The notes under the pieces were generated by a model. The model searched no databases. It had not been told where the DNA came from and saw only the letters and a program-made list of their open reading frames with translations. DNA of 64,000 nucleotides, taken from contig JABURS010000043.1 in the NCBI GenBank assembly GCA_014762505.1, positions 124,001 to 188,000 on the forward strand. Direction: 5' to 3'. Made by a program: the position numbers and the translations under genes. The stretch comes from Chromatiales bacterium (GTDB lineage Bacteria; Pseudomonadota; Gammaproteobacteria; SpSt-1174). Below, one piece after another: positions 27,494-35,586 of this stretch (position 1 is its first letter; each line of letters begins with the position of its first letter).

Positions 27494-28294
27494 ATGAACA
27501 TGGAACAGCTCTCCGTCGTCGAGCTCGGCATCGCCGCGGCCCTGGTCGTGGTCCTGGCCGTGACCAATCTCGTCCTCGGGCTGGGGCAGGCGCGCAGCCT
27601 GCTGGTGGCGGCCGTACGCGCCACGGTGCAGCTGCTGCTGGTCGGCCTGGTGCTGAAGTTCGTCTTCGACGTGGGCCACTGGGGCTGGGTGGCGCTGATC
27701 GGCCTGTTCATGCTGGCCATGGCCGGTTACGAGGTGCTGGCGCGGCAGAAGCGGCGCTTCGCCGGGGTCTGGGGCTACGGCGTGGGCGCGGTGTCCATGT
27801 TCGTCTCCTCCTTCAGCGTGACCCTGCTGGCGCTCCTGGTGATCGTCGCGCCCACGCCCTGGTACGAGCCGCAGTACGCCATCCCGCTGCTCGGCATGAT
27901 CCTCGGCAACACCATGACCGGCATCGCGGTGGCCATGGAGCGGCTGACCGACGCGGCCTGGCGGCAGCGCCGCGAGATCGAGGGACGGCTGCTGACGGGG
28001 GTGACCTGGGCGCAGGCGATTGCCGAGCCGCGCAGGGACGCCGCACGGGCCGGGCTCACGCCCATCATCAATGCCATGGCGGCCTCGGGCGTGGTGAGCC
28101 TGCCCGGGATGATGACCGGCCAGATCCTGGCCGGTGCGCCGCCGGTGGAGGCGGTGAAGTACCAGATCATGATCCTGTTCCTGATCGCGGTGGGCACGGG
28201 CTTCGGCGTGCTGGCGGCCCTGTGGCTGGCCTCGCGGCGCCTGTTCGACGAGCGCCAGCGGCTGCGGCTGGACCGCCTGCAGGCGCGGGCCTGA
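27494..28294 (+). CDS. ABC transporter permease, FetB family
   Basis: This 266-residue membrane protein has about seven helices and is of the FetB/YbbM family. It shows GQARSLLVAAVRATVQLLLVG, the central PLLGMILGNTMTG signature and SLPGMMTGQILAGAPPVEAVKYQ. FetAB is reported to export iron in E. coli; the substrate here is not shown by the sequence. The ATG at 27494 lies 13 bases after the ATPase stop. A bidirectional terminator follows and is shared with speE. Confidence 0.9.
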   Translation: MNMEQLSVVELGIAAALVVVLAVTNLVLGLGQARSLLVAAVRATVQLLLVGLVLKFVFDVGHWGWVALIGLFMLAMAGYEVLARQKRRFAGVWGYGVGAVSMFVSSFSVTLLALLVIVAPTPWYEPQYAIPLLGMILGNTMTGIAVAMERLTDAAWRQRREIEGRLLTGVTWAQAIAEPRRDAARAGLTPIINAMAASGVVSLPGMMTGQILAGAPPVEAVKYQIMILFLIAVGTGFGVLAALWLASRRLFDERQRLRLDRLQARA

Positions 28295-28310
28295 CCGGGC
28301 CGGCATGAAA

Positions 28311-28337
28311 AAGGCCCCGGTCGCCCGGGGCCTTTTC
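28311..28337. terminator. Bidirectional terminator between fetB and speE
   Basis: AAGGCCCCGG (28311-28320) pairs with CCGGGGCCTT (28325-28334). A-rich sequence on the left and T-rich on the right let it serve both converging genes. Confidence 0.85.
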
Positions 28338-28356
28338 GTCTGGCGAGGGGACGGCC

Positions 28357-29214
28357 TCAGCCCATCAGCTTCTTCAGCATGAAGTTCGGCGTCGCGCAGG
28401 CGGCGCGGTGCACCGCGGCGTTGTAGTACTCGGTGGCAAACGGCAGCTCCTCGGCCTGCTCCTCGCGGCTGAACATCACCGGCATGTCCTTGCAGGCCAG
28501 GGTGGCGCTCCACCAGCCGCTCGGGTACAGCGGCTGCGGGAAGGTGATGGTCATGACGTCGAGAAAGCCCGCCGCGCGCATCATGTCGTGCATGGGCCGG
28601 ATGATGCGGTCGGTGTGATACAGCGGCGACTCGCTCTGCTGCACCACCAGGCCGTTTGGCGCCAGCGCCCGGTGCACGTCCTCGAAGAAGGGGCGTGAGA
28701 ACAGGCCCTCGGCCGGACCCACCGGGTCGGTGCTGTCGACGATGACCACGTCCACCGAGCCGGGCGCCAGGTCCTTCACGTACTTGATGCCGTCATCCCA
28801 CAGCAGCGTGGCGCGCGGGTCGCCGTTGGACTCGCAGAGCTCGGGGAAGTACTGTTCGGAGAGGCGCGTGACGCGTTCGTCGATGTCCACCTGCACGGCC
28901 GACTCGATGCCCGGGTGCTTGAGCACCTCGCGCAGGGTGCCGCAGTCGCCACCGCCGATGATGACCACGCGCTTCGGGTTCGGGTGGCTGAACAGCACCG
29001 GGTGGCTCATCATCTCGTGGTAGAGGAAATTGTCGTAGGTCGAGACCATGGTGCAGCCATCGATGATCATGAGCTTGCCGTAGGTCTCGGTGTCATAGAT
29101 CTCGATCTTCTGGAAGGGCGTCTGTTCCTCGTGCAGTTTCGCCTTGATCTTCAGCGAAAACGCCGAACCCTCGGCGGCGTGGATTTCGGTGAACCAGCGA
29201 TCATCCAGAGACAT
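28357..29214 (-). CDS. speE: Spermidine synthase (polyamine aminopropyltransferase)
   Basis: SpeE moves the aminopropyl group of decarboxylated S-adenosylmethionine to putrescine. The 285-residue length matches E. coli SpeE. Motifs are YGKLMIIDGCTMVSTYDNFLYHEMM, the nucleotide-binding VVIIGGGDCGTLREVLKH (Cys where GGGDGG is usual) and the catalytic DSTDPVGPAEGLF with its two Asp residues. The gene is divergent from speA with 95 bases between, so polyamine functions are grouped. Confidence 0.95.
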   Translation of the reverse strand: MSLDDRWFTEIHAAEGSAFSLKIKAKLHEEQTPFQKIEIYDTETYGKLMIIDGCTMVSTYDNFLYHEMMSHPVLFSHPNPKRVVIIGGGDCGTLREVLKHPGIESAVQVDIDERVTRLSEQYFPELCESNGDPRATLLWDDGIKYVKDLAPGSVDVVIVDSTDPVGPAEGLFSRPFFEDVHRALAPNGLVVQQSESPLYHTDRIIRPMHDMMRAAGFLDVMTITFPQPLYPSGWWSATLACKDMPVMFSREEQAEELPFATEYYNAAVHRAACATPNFMLKKLMG

Positions 29215-29309
29215 GCGAAACGCTCCCCTATGGCGGTGGGCAAAAACGGTATTATACGCACGACATCCCGGCGGCGGGCCACCGTCGCCCCAATCTCAAG
29301 GTCAGGCAG

Positions 29310-31193
29310 ATGACAGACTGGACACTCGACAGGTCCCGGCAGCTCTACGGCATCGACAACTGGAGCGGTGGCTATTTCACCGTCAACGAGGCGGGTCACG
29401 TGGCCATGCGTGCACGGCGCGACGCCGCCCCCGCGGTGGACCTCTACCGCCTGGCCGGCGAGCTACGCGAAGAACAGGGGCTGCGCCTGCCGGCCCTGGT
29501 GCGCTTCGAGGACGTGCTGCACGACCGTGTCGACACACTGTGCAGCGCCTTCGACCAGGCCATGGACGAGGTGGACTACCGGGGCGGCTACACCGCCGTC
29601 TATCCCATCAAGGTCAACCAGCAGCGCAGCGTGGTGGCGCAGATCCTCGCCCACGGCGGCAGCCGCGTGGGCCTGGAGGCGGGCAGCAAGCCGGAGCTCC
29701 TGGCGGTGCTGGCGCTGGCGCGTCCCGGCGGCGTGATCGTCTGCAACGGCTACAAGGACCGCGAGTACCTGCGCCTGGCGCTGCTCGGCCGCCTGCTCGG
29801 CCAGCGCATCTACATCGTGGTGGAAAAGCCCTCCGAGCTCGAACTCGTCATCCAGGAGGCGCGCGACCTGGGCGTGCGCCCCCTGCTGGGCATGCGCGTG
29901 CGCCTGGCCTCCATCGGCGCCGGCAAGTGGCAGAACACGGGGGGCGAGAAGGCCAAGTTCGGGCTCTCCGCCGCCCAGGCCCTGCGCCTGCTGCACCGCC
30001 TGCGCGAGGAGGACATGCTGGACTGCATGGGCCTGCTGCACTTTCACATGGGCTCGCAGATCGCCAACATCCGCGACATCCAGCGCGGCATGCGCGAGGC
30101 CGCACGCTTCTACCAGGAGCTGCGCCGCCTGGGCGCCGACATCCGCGTGGTGGACGTGGGCGGCGGGCTCGGCATCGACTACGAGGGCACGCGTTCGCGC
30201 CACTACTGCTCCATGAACTACAGCGTGCAGGAATACGCGCGCAACATCGTGCGCACCCTGCACGAGACCTGCGAGGAACACGGCCTGCCGCATCCCGAGG
30301 TCTTCACCGAGTCCGGCCGCGCCATGACGGCGCACCATGCCGTGCTCATCACCAATGTCACGGACATCGAGCGCCTGGGCATGGACGAGCCTGCCCCGCC
30401 GACCGAGTCGGGCGAACCGGCCATCCTGCAGGACCTGTGGGCGCTGTACGAGAATGCCGGGGGCGTCTCGCCCACCGAGGTCTACCACGACGCGGCCCAC
30501 TGGCTCACCGAGGCGCAGTCCATGTATGCCCATGGCGTGTTCACGCTGGAGCAGCGGGCACGCGCCGAGGAGCTCTATTTCGCCATCTGCCGCCGCCTGC
30601 TCGAGGGCATGGAGGGGCAGAGCCGGGTGCAGCGCGAGATCCGCGACGAGCTCAACGAGAAGCTGGCCGACAAGTACTTCTGCAATTTCTCCGTGTTCCA
30701 GTCCATCCCGGACGTGTGGGCCATCGAGCAGATCTTCCCCATCATGCCGCTCAACCGGCTGGAACAGCGGCCCACGCGGCGCGCCGTGCTGCAGGACCTG
30801 ACCTGCGACTCGGACGGACGCATCGACCGCTACGTGGAGGACGACGGCATCGAGCCCACCCTGCCGCTGCATGCCGTGGGGCCGGAGGAGGACTACCTCA
30901 TCGGCATCTTCCTGGTGGGCGCCTACCAGGAGATCCTGGGCGACCTGCACAACCTGTTCGGTGATACCGACTCGATCAACGTGGCACTCACCGATGACGG
31001 CTACCGCCTGGTGGAGCCCGAGTACGGCGATACCGTCGACGAGCTGCTGCGCTACGTGCACTTCGACACCGACGCCCTGCTGGCAGCGCTGAAGGACAAG
31101 GTCGATGCGCTCGCCATCGATGCCGACAAGCGCCAGCTGCTGGTGGAAGAGCTCAAGGCCGGTCTCGAGGGATACACCTATCTCGAGGACTGA
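29310..31193 (+). CDS. speA: Biosynthetic arginine decarboxylase
   Basis: This 627-residue PLP enzyme converts arginine to agmatine, the first step of the agmatine route to putrescine. The PLP lysine is in YTAVYPIKVNQQRS, the glycine-rich phosphate loop in VVDVGGGLGIDYEG, and the C-terminal Cys motif in FTESGRAMTAHH with later domains intact. It is a fold-III decarboxylase of normal length. Agmatinase or agmatine deiminase genes are not in the window. It is divergent from speE. Confidence 0.96.
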   Translation: MTDWTLDRSRQLYGIDNWSGGYFTVNEAGHVAMRARRDAAPAVDLYRLAGELREEQGLRLPALVRFEDVLHDRVDTLCSAFDQAMDEVDYRGGYTAVYPIKVNQQRSVVAQILAHGGSRVGLEAGSKPELLAVLALARPGGVIVCNGYKDREYLRLALLGRLLGQRIYIVVEKPSELELVIQEARDLGVRPLLGMRVRLASIGAGKWQNTGGEKAKFGLSAAQALRLLHRLREEDMLDCMGLLHFHMGSQIANIRDIQRGMREAARFYQELRRLGADIRVVDVGGGLGIDYEGTRSRHYCSMNYSVQEYARNIVRTLHETCEEHGLPHPEVFTESGRAMTAHHAVLITNVTDIERLGMDEPAPPTESGEPAILQDLWALYENAGGVSPTEVYHDAAHWLTEAQSMYAHGVFTLEQRARAEELYFAICRRLLEGMEGQSRVQREIRDELNEKLADKYFCNFSVFQSIPDVWAIEQIFPIMPLNRLEQRPTRRAVLQDLTCDSDGRIDRYVEDDGIEPTLPLHAVGPEEDYLIGIFLVGAYQEILGDLHNLFGDTDSINVALTDDGYRLVEPEYGDTVDELLRYVHFDTDALLAALKDKVDALAIDADKRQLLVEELKAGLEGYTYLED

Positions 31194-31309
31194 GGGGTGC
31201 AGGACCGCACAGCTTCATCCCTGAAGGGTGGTGTGCGTGGCATGATTCTGGTATTACCGTTGGGTCATTCGCCGGATTTCATCGGGCGTGCAATACAAAG
31301 GGATGGGGA

Positions 31310-32149
31310 ATGAACGACACGCTGGTCAATATCGTCGCCTGGGCGGGCATCGCCGTCTTCGTGCTGGGCAATCTCATGATCGCCTCCTCGGCCTACCGGC
31401 GCGGCCTGATCATGGGCCTGATCGGCCTGGTCCCGGTGGTCAACTTCTACTATGTCGCCTCCGCCTGGACCGAGAACAAGACCCGCAACGGCTTCCTGCT
31501 GCTGGTGGCCGGTGCCCTGGCCGTGGCCGTGGCCTTCTACGGCGGGGCCGACGAGGCCGTGAGCCAGACGGCCAAGCGGGTCGGGGGCGAGGTCGGCGTC
31601 GAGGTGCCGGAGATCAGGATGCCGGTCAAGGCGAAGGGCGAGGTCGAGGCCCCGAATAAGGCCGAGGTCGAGGCCGCCGGCATCGATACCAGCGAGTCGG
31701 TGCTGGAGCGCTCCGATTTCATCGAGGGCTTCGAGATCCAGCCGCTGCCGCCGGAGGACGTGCAGTCCATCCCCGTCGAGACGGTCAAGCGTCTGTGGTA
31801 CCCCGTTTGCCCGGCCGACCTGCCGGGGCGCGAGGCCAAGCCGCTGCGCCTGAAGACGAAGGACGGCAAGGTGGTGGAAGGGCGGCTCGCCGCGGCGGGT
31901 GACATCTCGCTGAGCATCGAGCAGTTCGTGCAGGGCGGCATCGTGAATTTCGAGTACCGCTACAGCGAGCTCGAACGCATCGAGGTCTACGAGCGCGAAC
32001 GCGGGCCGGTGCCGGCCTCGCTGGACTGCACCCCGCCACCGCCGCCCCCGGCACCCGAGGAGGCCTCCCCGGCCGCCGAGCCGGCCCCGGCGCCCGCCGA
32101 ACCGGTCTCCGCCCCGGTGGTGCTGCCGCCGCCGGCGCCCAGCGAGTAA
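31310..32149 (+). CDS. Unknown membrane protein with proline-rich tail
   Basis: I do not recognise this 279-residue protein. It has two or three hydrophobic helices in the first 75 residues, including a basic loop (YRRGLIMGLIGLVPVVNFYYVASAW). A charged linker and a folded-looking central domain (about 150-235, with one Cys pair-like VCPADLP) follow. It ends in a low-complexity Pro/Ala tail with seven prolines in a row near residue 245. The central domain probably faces one side of the inner membrane, with the tail as a tether. GGGGAATG spacing supports the ATG at 31310. Confidence 0.7.
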   Translation: MNDTLVNIVAWAGIAVFVLGNLMIASSAYRRGLIMGLIGLVPVVNFYYVASAWTENKTRNGFLLLVAGALAVAVAFYGGADEAVSQTAKRVGGEVGVEVPEIRMPVKAKGEVEAPNKAEVEAAGIDTSESVLERSDFIEGFEIQPLPPEDVQSIPVETVKRLWYPVCPADLPGREAKPLRLKTKDGKVVEGRLAAAGDISLSIEQFVQGGIVNFEYRYSELERIEVYERERGPVPASLDCTPPPPPPAPEEASPAAEPAPAPAEPVSAPVVLPPPAPSE

Positions 32150-32247
32150 CGGGCGGCGTCCCTGCGACCGACAGGCCGGGGCCCGACAGGCCGGGCGATT
32201 CGCGCTAGAATGCCCGGCCTCTGATCAACCGCTTCGGGTCCAGCCAC

Positions 32248-32526
32248 ATGCAAGTCTATGTCTACCGCAGCACGCTGCGGGCCGATACCTATCTCTATCT
32301 GCCGGAAAAGGACGTCTTCGACGGGCTGCCCGAGGGGCTGCTCAAGCTCTTCGGCACCCCGGTCTTCGCACTGGAGTTCGAGCTCACGCCCGGGCGCCGG
32401 CTCGCCCAGGAAGATCCGGCGAAGGTGCGGGAGAACCTCGAACAGCAGGGTTTCCATCTGCAGATGCCGCCCGCCCCCGGCCAGCCCACGGCCGAGGAAC
32501 TGCTGGCCCGCCTCGTCAACAGCTGA
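32248..32526 (+). CDS. YcgL-family protein
   Basis: This 92-residue protein belongs to the small gammaproteobacterial YcgL family. It has the hallmark start MQVYVYRSTLRADTYLYLPEKDVFDGLPEGLLKLFG and the C-terminal NLEQQGFHLQMPPAPG. The family fold is a small alpha/beta domain; its function is not established. It is in its own unit, with converging cytochrome c' gene 22 bases downstream. Confidence 0.88.
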   Translation: MQVYVYRSTLRADTYLYLPEKDVFDGLPEGLLKLFGTPVFALEFELTPGRRLAQEDPAKVRENLEQQGFHLQMPPAPGQPTAEELLARLVNS

Positions 32527-32548
32527 GCGTCCCGGTCACCGGGTCGAT

Positions 32549-33031
32549 TCAGGGCCGCAGGCCGCGGCGCGTGTCCACCAGCTCGATACGCCAGGTGGCG
32601 TGGCAGGCGACGCACTTGTTGAGCGTGTCGCCGAGCTGGCGCAGGGCATGCTGCGTATCGCCCAGGGTCTCCAGGTCCAGGGCGATCTGGTCGAAGTCGG
32701 CGTGGGTGGCGCGGCCGAGCTGACGGAACGCCATCGGCAACTGCTGCCTCACCGCCGGCGGCACATCCTGGGCCATGCCCAGGCCGAGCCGGCGGGCCGC
32801 CGTGATGGCGGTGTCGATGTCCTCGGCGGCCAGTCCCGCCGTGATCTGCTGTACCCCTTCCAGGAACATCCGCATCTCGGTGAGCACCAGGTCGCGCCCG
32901 GCCGGGTCCATGGCGATGACCTCGCGCTGGTCGGGGTCGACGACGCCCTGTCCTTCCTCTGCCGTTTCGGCCTGTGCGAGGGGTGCAAGGGCCAGGCAGG
33001 CGGCGAGCAACAAAGGGGAGATGCGCGGCAT
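32549..33031 (-). CDS. Periplasmic c'-type cytochrome
   Basis: This 160-residue protein has a signal peptide (cleavage after AQA, residue 21) and an all-helical mature part ending in CVACHATWR (140-148). A single CxxCH close to the C-terminus after a four-helix bundle is the layout of cytochrome c' proteins, which bind NO and sometimes O2. It is last in a run of four minus-strand genes with a thioredoxin-membrane fusion, a GcvH-like protein and a CcoN-like module. NO binding is inference from the fold. Confidence 0.82.
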   Translation of the reverse strand: MPRISPLLLAACLALAPLAQAETAEEGQGVVDPDQREVIAMDPAGRDLVLTEMRMFLEGVQQITAGLAAEDIDTAITAARRLGLGMAQDVPPAVRQQLPMAFRQLGRATHADFDQIALDLETLGDTQHALRQLGDTLNKCVACHATWRIELVDTRRGLRP

Positions 33032-33042
33032 GGGGTGTCCTG

Positions 33043-33744
33043 TCAGGTTTCGTTGTGGATGGGGATGGTCTTGTCGTCTCCGCCGCGGCGGTGCCACAGC
33101 ACCGGCCACAGTCGCAGGGTGAAGACGAGCAGGGAGAGCCAGAGCAGCACGGCGCCGGTCACGGACAGGCCCTGCTGGCCGAGGCCGAACCCGGTCAGCA
33201 GCAGCCACAGCCCGAGGTGCGCCAGCCCCTGCTGACCGAGGCTCCAGGCCCCGCCGCGGATGGGGTTGCCGGTGAAGCGGGGCAGCATGTGTTCGGCCAG
33301 GCCGTAGACCAGGAAGGTCATGAAGCCGACCGTGAACAGGTGCAGCGGCAGCGGCCGTGCACTGCCCTCGCCGAACAGCCCGCCGAAGGGCAGGAAGCCG
33401 CCGGCGATGAAGAGGTAGACCATGGCGGCCAGGATGGCGGCGCGACTGGTCGGGCTGAGACCGAGGCCCACGTGGCGCGCACCGCCGGCCTGGCGGTCCG
33501 GGGCGCCTGCCACCAGCTTCAGGCACTCGCCCTCCGGGTGCACACCGATCTGCACCAGCTCGCCGTCCAGCACGATGGCGGGGATGGAGCGGATGCGCAG
33601 CCGCGTGGCGAGCTCGCGTCCCTCCGGCTGTCCCATGTCCACCACCGCGAAGTCGATGGCCTTCTTCTCGGCGATGCCGCGCCAGACCTTCTCGGCCTGG
33701 TGGCAGGTCTGGCACCACTCGGAGACCACCAGTTCGACCTTCAT
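33043..33744 (-). CDS. Thioredoxin-like domain fused to four-helix CcoN-like membrane module
   Basis: This is a two-part protein of 233 residues. Residues 1-75 are a glutaredoxin/thioredoxin-type fold with CQTC at 11-14 and the cis-Pro in RSIPAIVLDG. After a linker come four membrane helices (about 100-220). The second contains LHLFTVGFMTFLVYGLAEHMLPRF, the same pattern as the stand-alone gene at 34216, and resembles helices of haem-copper oxidase subunit I. The spaced His residues could bind haem. The function is unknown; a membrane redox relay is a reasonable guess. Confidence 0.75.
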   Translation of the reverse strand: MKVELVVSEWCQTCHQAEKVWRGIAEKKAIDFAVVDMGQPEGRELATRLRIRSIPAIVLDGELVQIGVHPEGECLKLVAGAPDRQAGGARHVGLGLSPTSRAAILAAMVYLFIAGGFLPFGGLFGEGSARPLPLHLFTVGFMTFLVYGLAEHMLPRFTGNPIRGGAWSLGQQGLAHLGLWLLLTGFGLGQQGLSVTGAVLLWLSLLVFTLRLWPVLWHRRGGDDKTIPIHNET

Positions 33745-33760
33745 CGCTCGCTCCTCCGTC

Positions 33761-34213
33761 TCAGTCCGCGCAGCGCATGCACTGCAGGTCGTAGCGGTCG
33801 ATCCAGGCGCGCAGGGCGTCCATGGCCTCGGGGCCGGTGGTCAGGCGCGCGTAGGCCTGCTGCGGATCGTCGGGCTTCATCACCACCAGCCAGGCATCGC
33901 TGTAGGGGGCGACGTTCACCAGCCCCGGGTCCTTTTCCACCGCCGGGTTGATGCGCACGATGGTGCCGTCGAAGGGGGTGGGGATGCCGCCGGCCCACTT
34001 GCCGGATTCCAGCCGCGCCACCGGCTTGCCCGCCTCGCGGTGCGAGCCCTCCTTGCGGAAGCGGAAGTACTGCACGCGTCCGGCCATGGTCTGTGCGGGG
34101 TCGGTGATGCCCAGGGTGAAGGTGCCGTCGTCCTCCGGCCGCGCCCAGACGTAGTCCAGATCATAGAGCAGGTCGTCCGGCAGCTCGCAGCCGCGGTATT
34201 CGGTCTTGCTCAT
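33761..34213 (-). CDS. GcvH-like lipoyl-carrier protein
   Basis: This 150-residue protein has the glycine cleavage H-protein fold. The lipoyl-lysine hairpin reads LESGKWAGGIPTPFDGTIV with Lys72 in place of the usual ESVK, and the C-terminal part matches GcvH (PYSDAWLVVMKP). It ends in CMRC, which ordinary GcvH lacks. No gcvT, gcvP or lipoate-synthesis gene is near, so it is more likely a carrier in a redox route; lipoate-binding proteins of sulfur oxidation are one known parallel. ATG 34213 has GGGGG eight bases upstream; ATG 34219 overlaps the previous stop. Confidence 0.75.
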   Translation of the reverse strand: MSKTEYRGCELPDDLLYDLDYVWARPEDDGTFTLGITDPAQTMAGRVQYFRFRKEGSHREAGKPVARLESGKWAGGIPTPFDGTIVRINPAVEKDPGLVNVAPYSDAWLVVMKPDDPQQAYARLTTGPEAMDALRAWIDRYDLQCMRCAD

Positions 34214-34215
34214 GG

Positions 34216-34614
34216 TCATGCCCCCTTCGGTCCGTAGTGACGCACGGTGAGCAGGATGTTGCCGGCGAACATGCCGATGCCGATCCAGCTCAGCAGCCCG
34301 CCGACCCCCACCAGGCGGTTGTCCAGCACGATCCAGCCCGCGGCCATCAACCACAGGCCGGCATTGCTCACCCACAGCTGCCCGTTGGCCATGCGCTCGG
34401 AGAACAGGGGCCGGCCGGAGAAGCGCGGCAGCACGTGCAGGCCCACGCCGTAGATCATCATGGCCATGAAGCCCAGCAGCATCACGTGGCCGTGCAGGCG
34501 CGGCACGTTGCCGGGGATGAGCCCCGGCCAGGCCAGCCAGGAGAGCGAGATCAGGCCGCCGATCAGGGCGTAGACCAGGGCCAGGGTGATGAAGAGGCGG
34601 TTGCGCTTGTGCAT
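34216..34614 (-). CDS. Four-helix CcoN-like membrane protein
   Basis: This 132-residue integral membrane protein has four helices. The motif LHGHVMLLGFMAMMIYGVGLHVLPRF carries three histidines and parallels a helix pair of haem-copper oxidase subunit I, here Cco[11 protein letters not shown]. The family is often annotated as cytochrome oxidase subunit I-like, but it is far too short to be an oxidase. It is the first gene of the minus-strand run and is followed with a stop-start overlap by the GcvH-like gene. An FNR-type box lies 64 bases upstream. Confidence 0.75.
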   Translation of the reverse strand: MHKRNRLFITLALVYALIGGLISLSWLAWPGLIPGNVPRLHGHVMLLGFMAMMIYGVGLHVLPRFSGRPLFSERMANGQLWVSNAGLWLMAAGWIVLDNRLVGVGGLLSWIGIGMFAGNILLTVRHYGPKGA

Positions 34615-34677
34615 GCGTGATCCGGATTTTTCTGTGGTGTCGGTTTATACCGTAGCAGCTGGGGGTCATGTGTTTCT

Positions 34678-34691
34678 TTGATGTATATCAT
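34678..34691. promoter_or_regulatory. FNR/ANR-type box between CcoN-like and hemerythrin genes
   Basis: TTGATGTATATCAT matches TTGAT-N4-ATCAA at nine of ten positions. It lies in the 238-base divergent gap. A minus-strand TATAAA (34649-34644) would put the box at about -47 for the CcoN-like gene; no good -10 fits the class II spacing on the plus strand. Confidence 0.65.
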
Positions 34692-34852
34692 GTGCATCTT
34701 TTATCCGGGCTGCAACCCGCACAAGTCCACGAGCTTGCCGGGGTTACTTGCGCGATGGGAGCGGATCGGGATTAATGCCCGCGTTTCACCGGTACCCTGC
34801 CGGTGGTATGGTGCTGGCCCTGCCCGACGTATTCCCGATTCGAGGTTTGCCG

Positions 34853-35560
34853 ATGTCCACACGCCTGATCGATCTGACCGCCGACGACCTGGGGATGGCC
34901 CCCCACAGCTACGCCTTCTACGCGCTGCGTGAACTGCGCCATGGCGAAGACGCCACCCTGCGGCTCGCCGAGGAGCCCTCGGTCCTGATGAAGAGCCTGG
35001 AGATCCAGCTGCGCCGGGGCATCCACTGGGAGGTGACGGAGGCCGGGCCGCCGGTGTGGACGGTGAGCGTGAAGCGCCGCGACGACGTGGACGCCGCCGA
35101 CCTCATCGACCTGCTGACCCGCGACCACCTGCGCATCGACAAGCTCTTTGCCAATGCCCTGCACTTGGCCAACGCCAACAGGATCGAGGAGGCACTGCCG
35201 TATTTTCGCGAGTACGCCGCCGCCCTGCGCCGGCACCTGAGCCTGGAGGACGAGATCCTCGCACCGCGCTTCGACCTGCCGCGCAGCCCGGCGGGCGACG
35301 ACCCGACCTCCATCATGGTGCGCGAGCACGAACAGATCCTGGAGCAGACGGTGATGATGGAGGAACTGATCGACGAGGGCCTGGGTGATGCCGGCATGCT
35401 GGCGCCCTTCTTCGCCATGCTCTCCGGGCAGCTCGCCAAGCACGAGTATCGCGAGGAGGAGAACCTCTTCCCGCACTGGAAGCGGCTGGTGAAGAACCTG
35501 GAGGGCGAGGAGGACGAGCTCTTCCGCATCGCCCGCGAGACCATCGGCGAGGTGCGCTGA
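34853..35560 (+). CDS. DUF2249-hemerythrin protein
   Basis: This 235-residue protein has two domains. Residues 1-75 match DUF2249, a TusA-like fold (ending GPPVWTVSVKR). Residues 85-230 form a hemerythrin four-helix bundle with the di-iron ligands in LTRDHLRIDK, LRRHLSLEDEIL, MVREHEQIL and LAKHEYREEENLFPHW. Such proteins bind O2 or NO or guard iron-sulfur clusters. ATG 34853 is chosen since the DUF2249 domain begins there; the frame is open upstream. The upstream FNR-type box fits a role at low oxygen or under nitrosative stress. Confidence 0.88.
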   Translation: MSTRLIDLTADDLGMAPHSYAFYALRELRHGEDATLRLAEEPSVLMKSLEIQLRRGIHWEVTEAGPPVWTVSVKRRDDVDAADLIDLLTRDHLRIDKLFANALHLANANRIEEALPYFREYAAALRRHLSLEDEILAPRFDLPRSPAGDDPTSIMVREHEQILEQTVMMEELIDEGLGDAGMLAPFFAMLSGQLAKHEYREEENLFPHWKRLVKNLEGEEDELFRIARETIGEVR

Positions 35561-35586
35561 GGCCCGGCGGTCTCAGGCCGAGAGAA

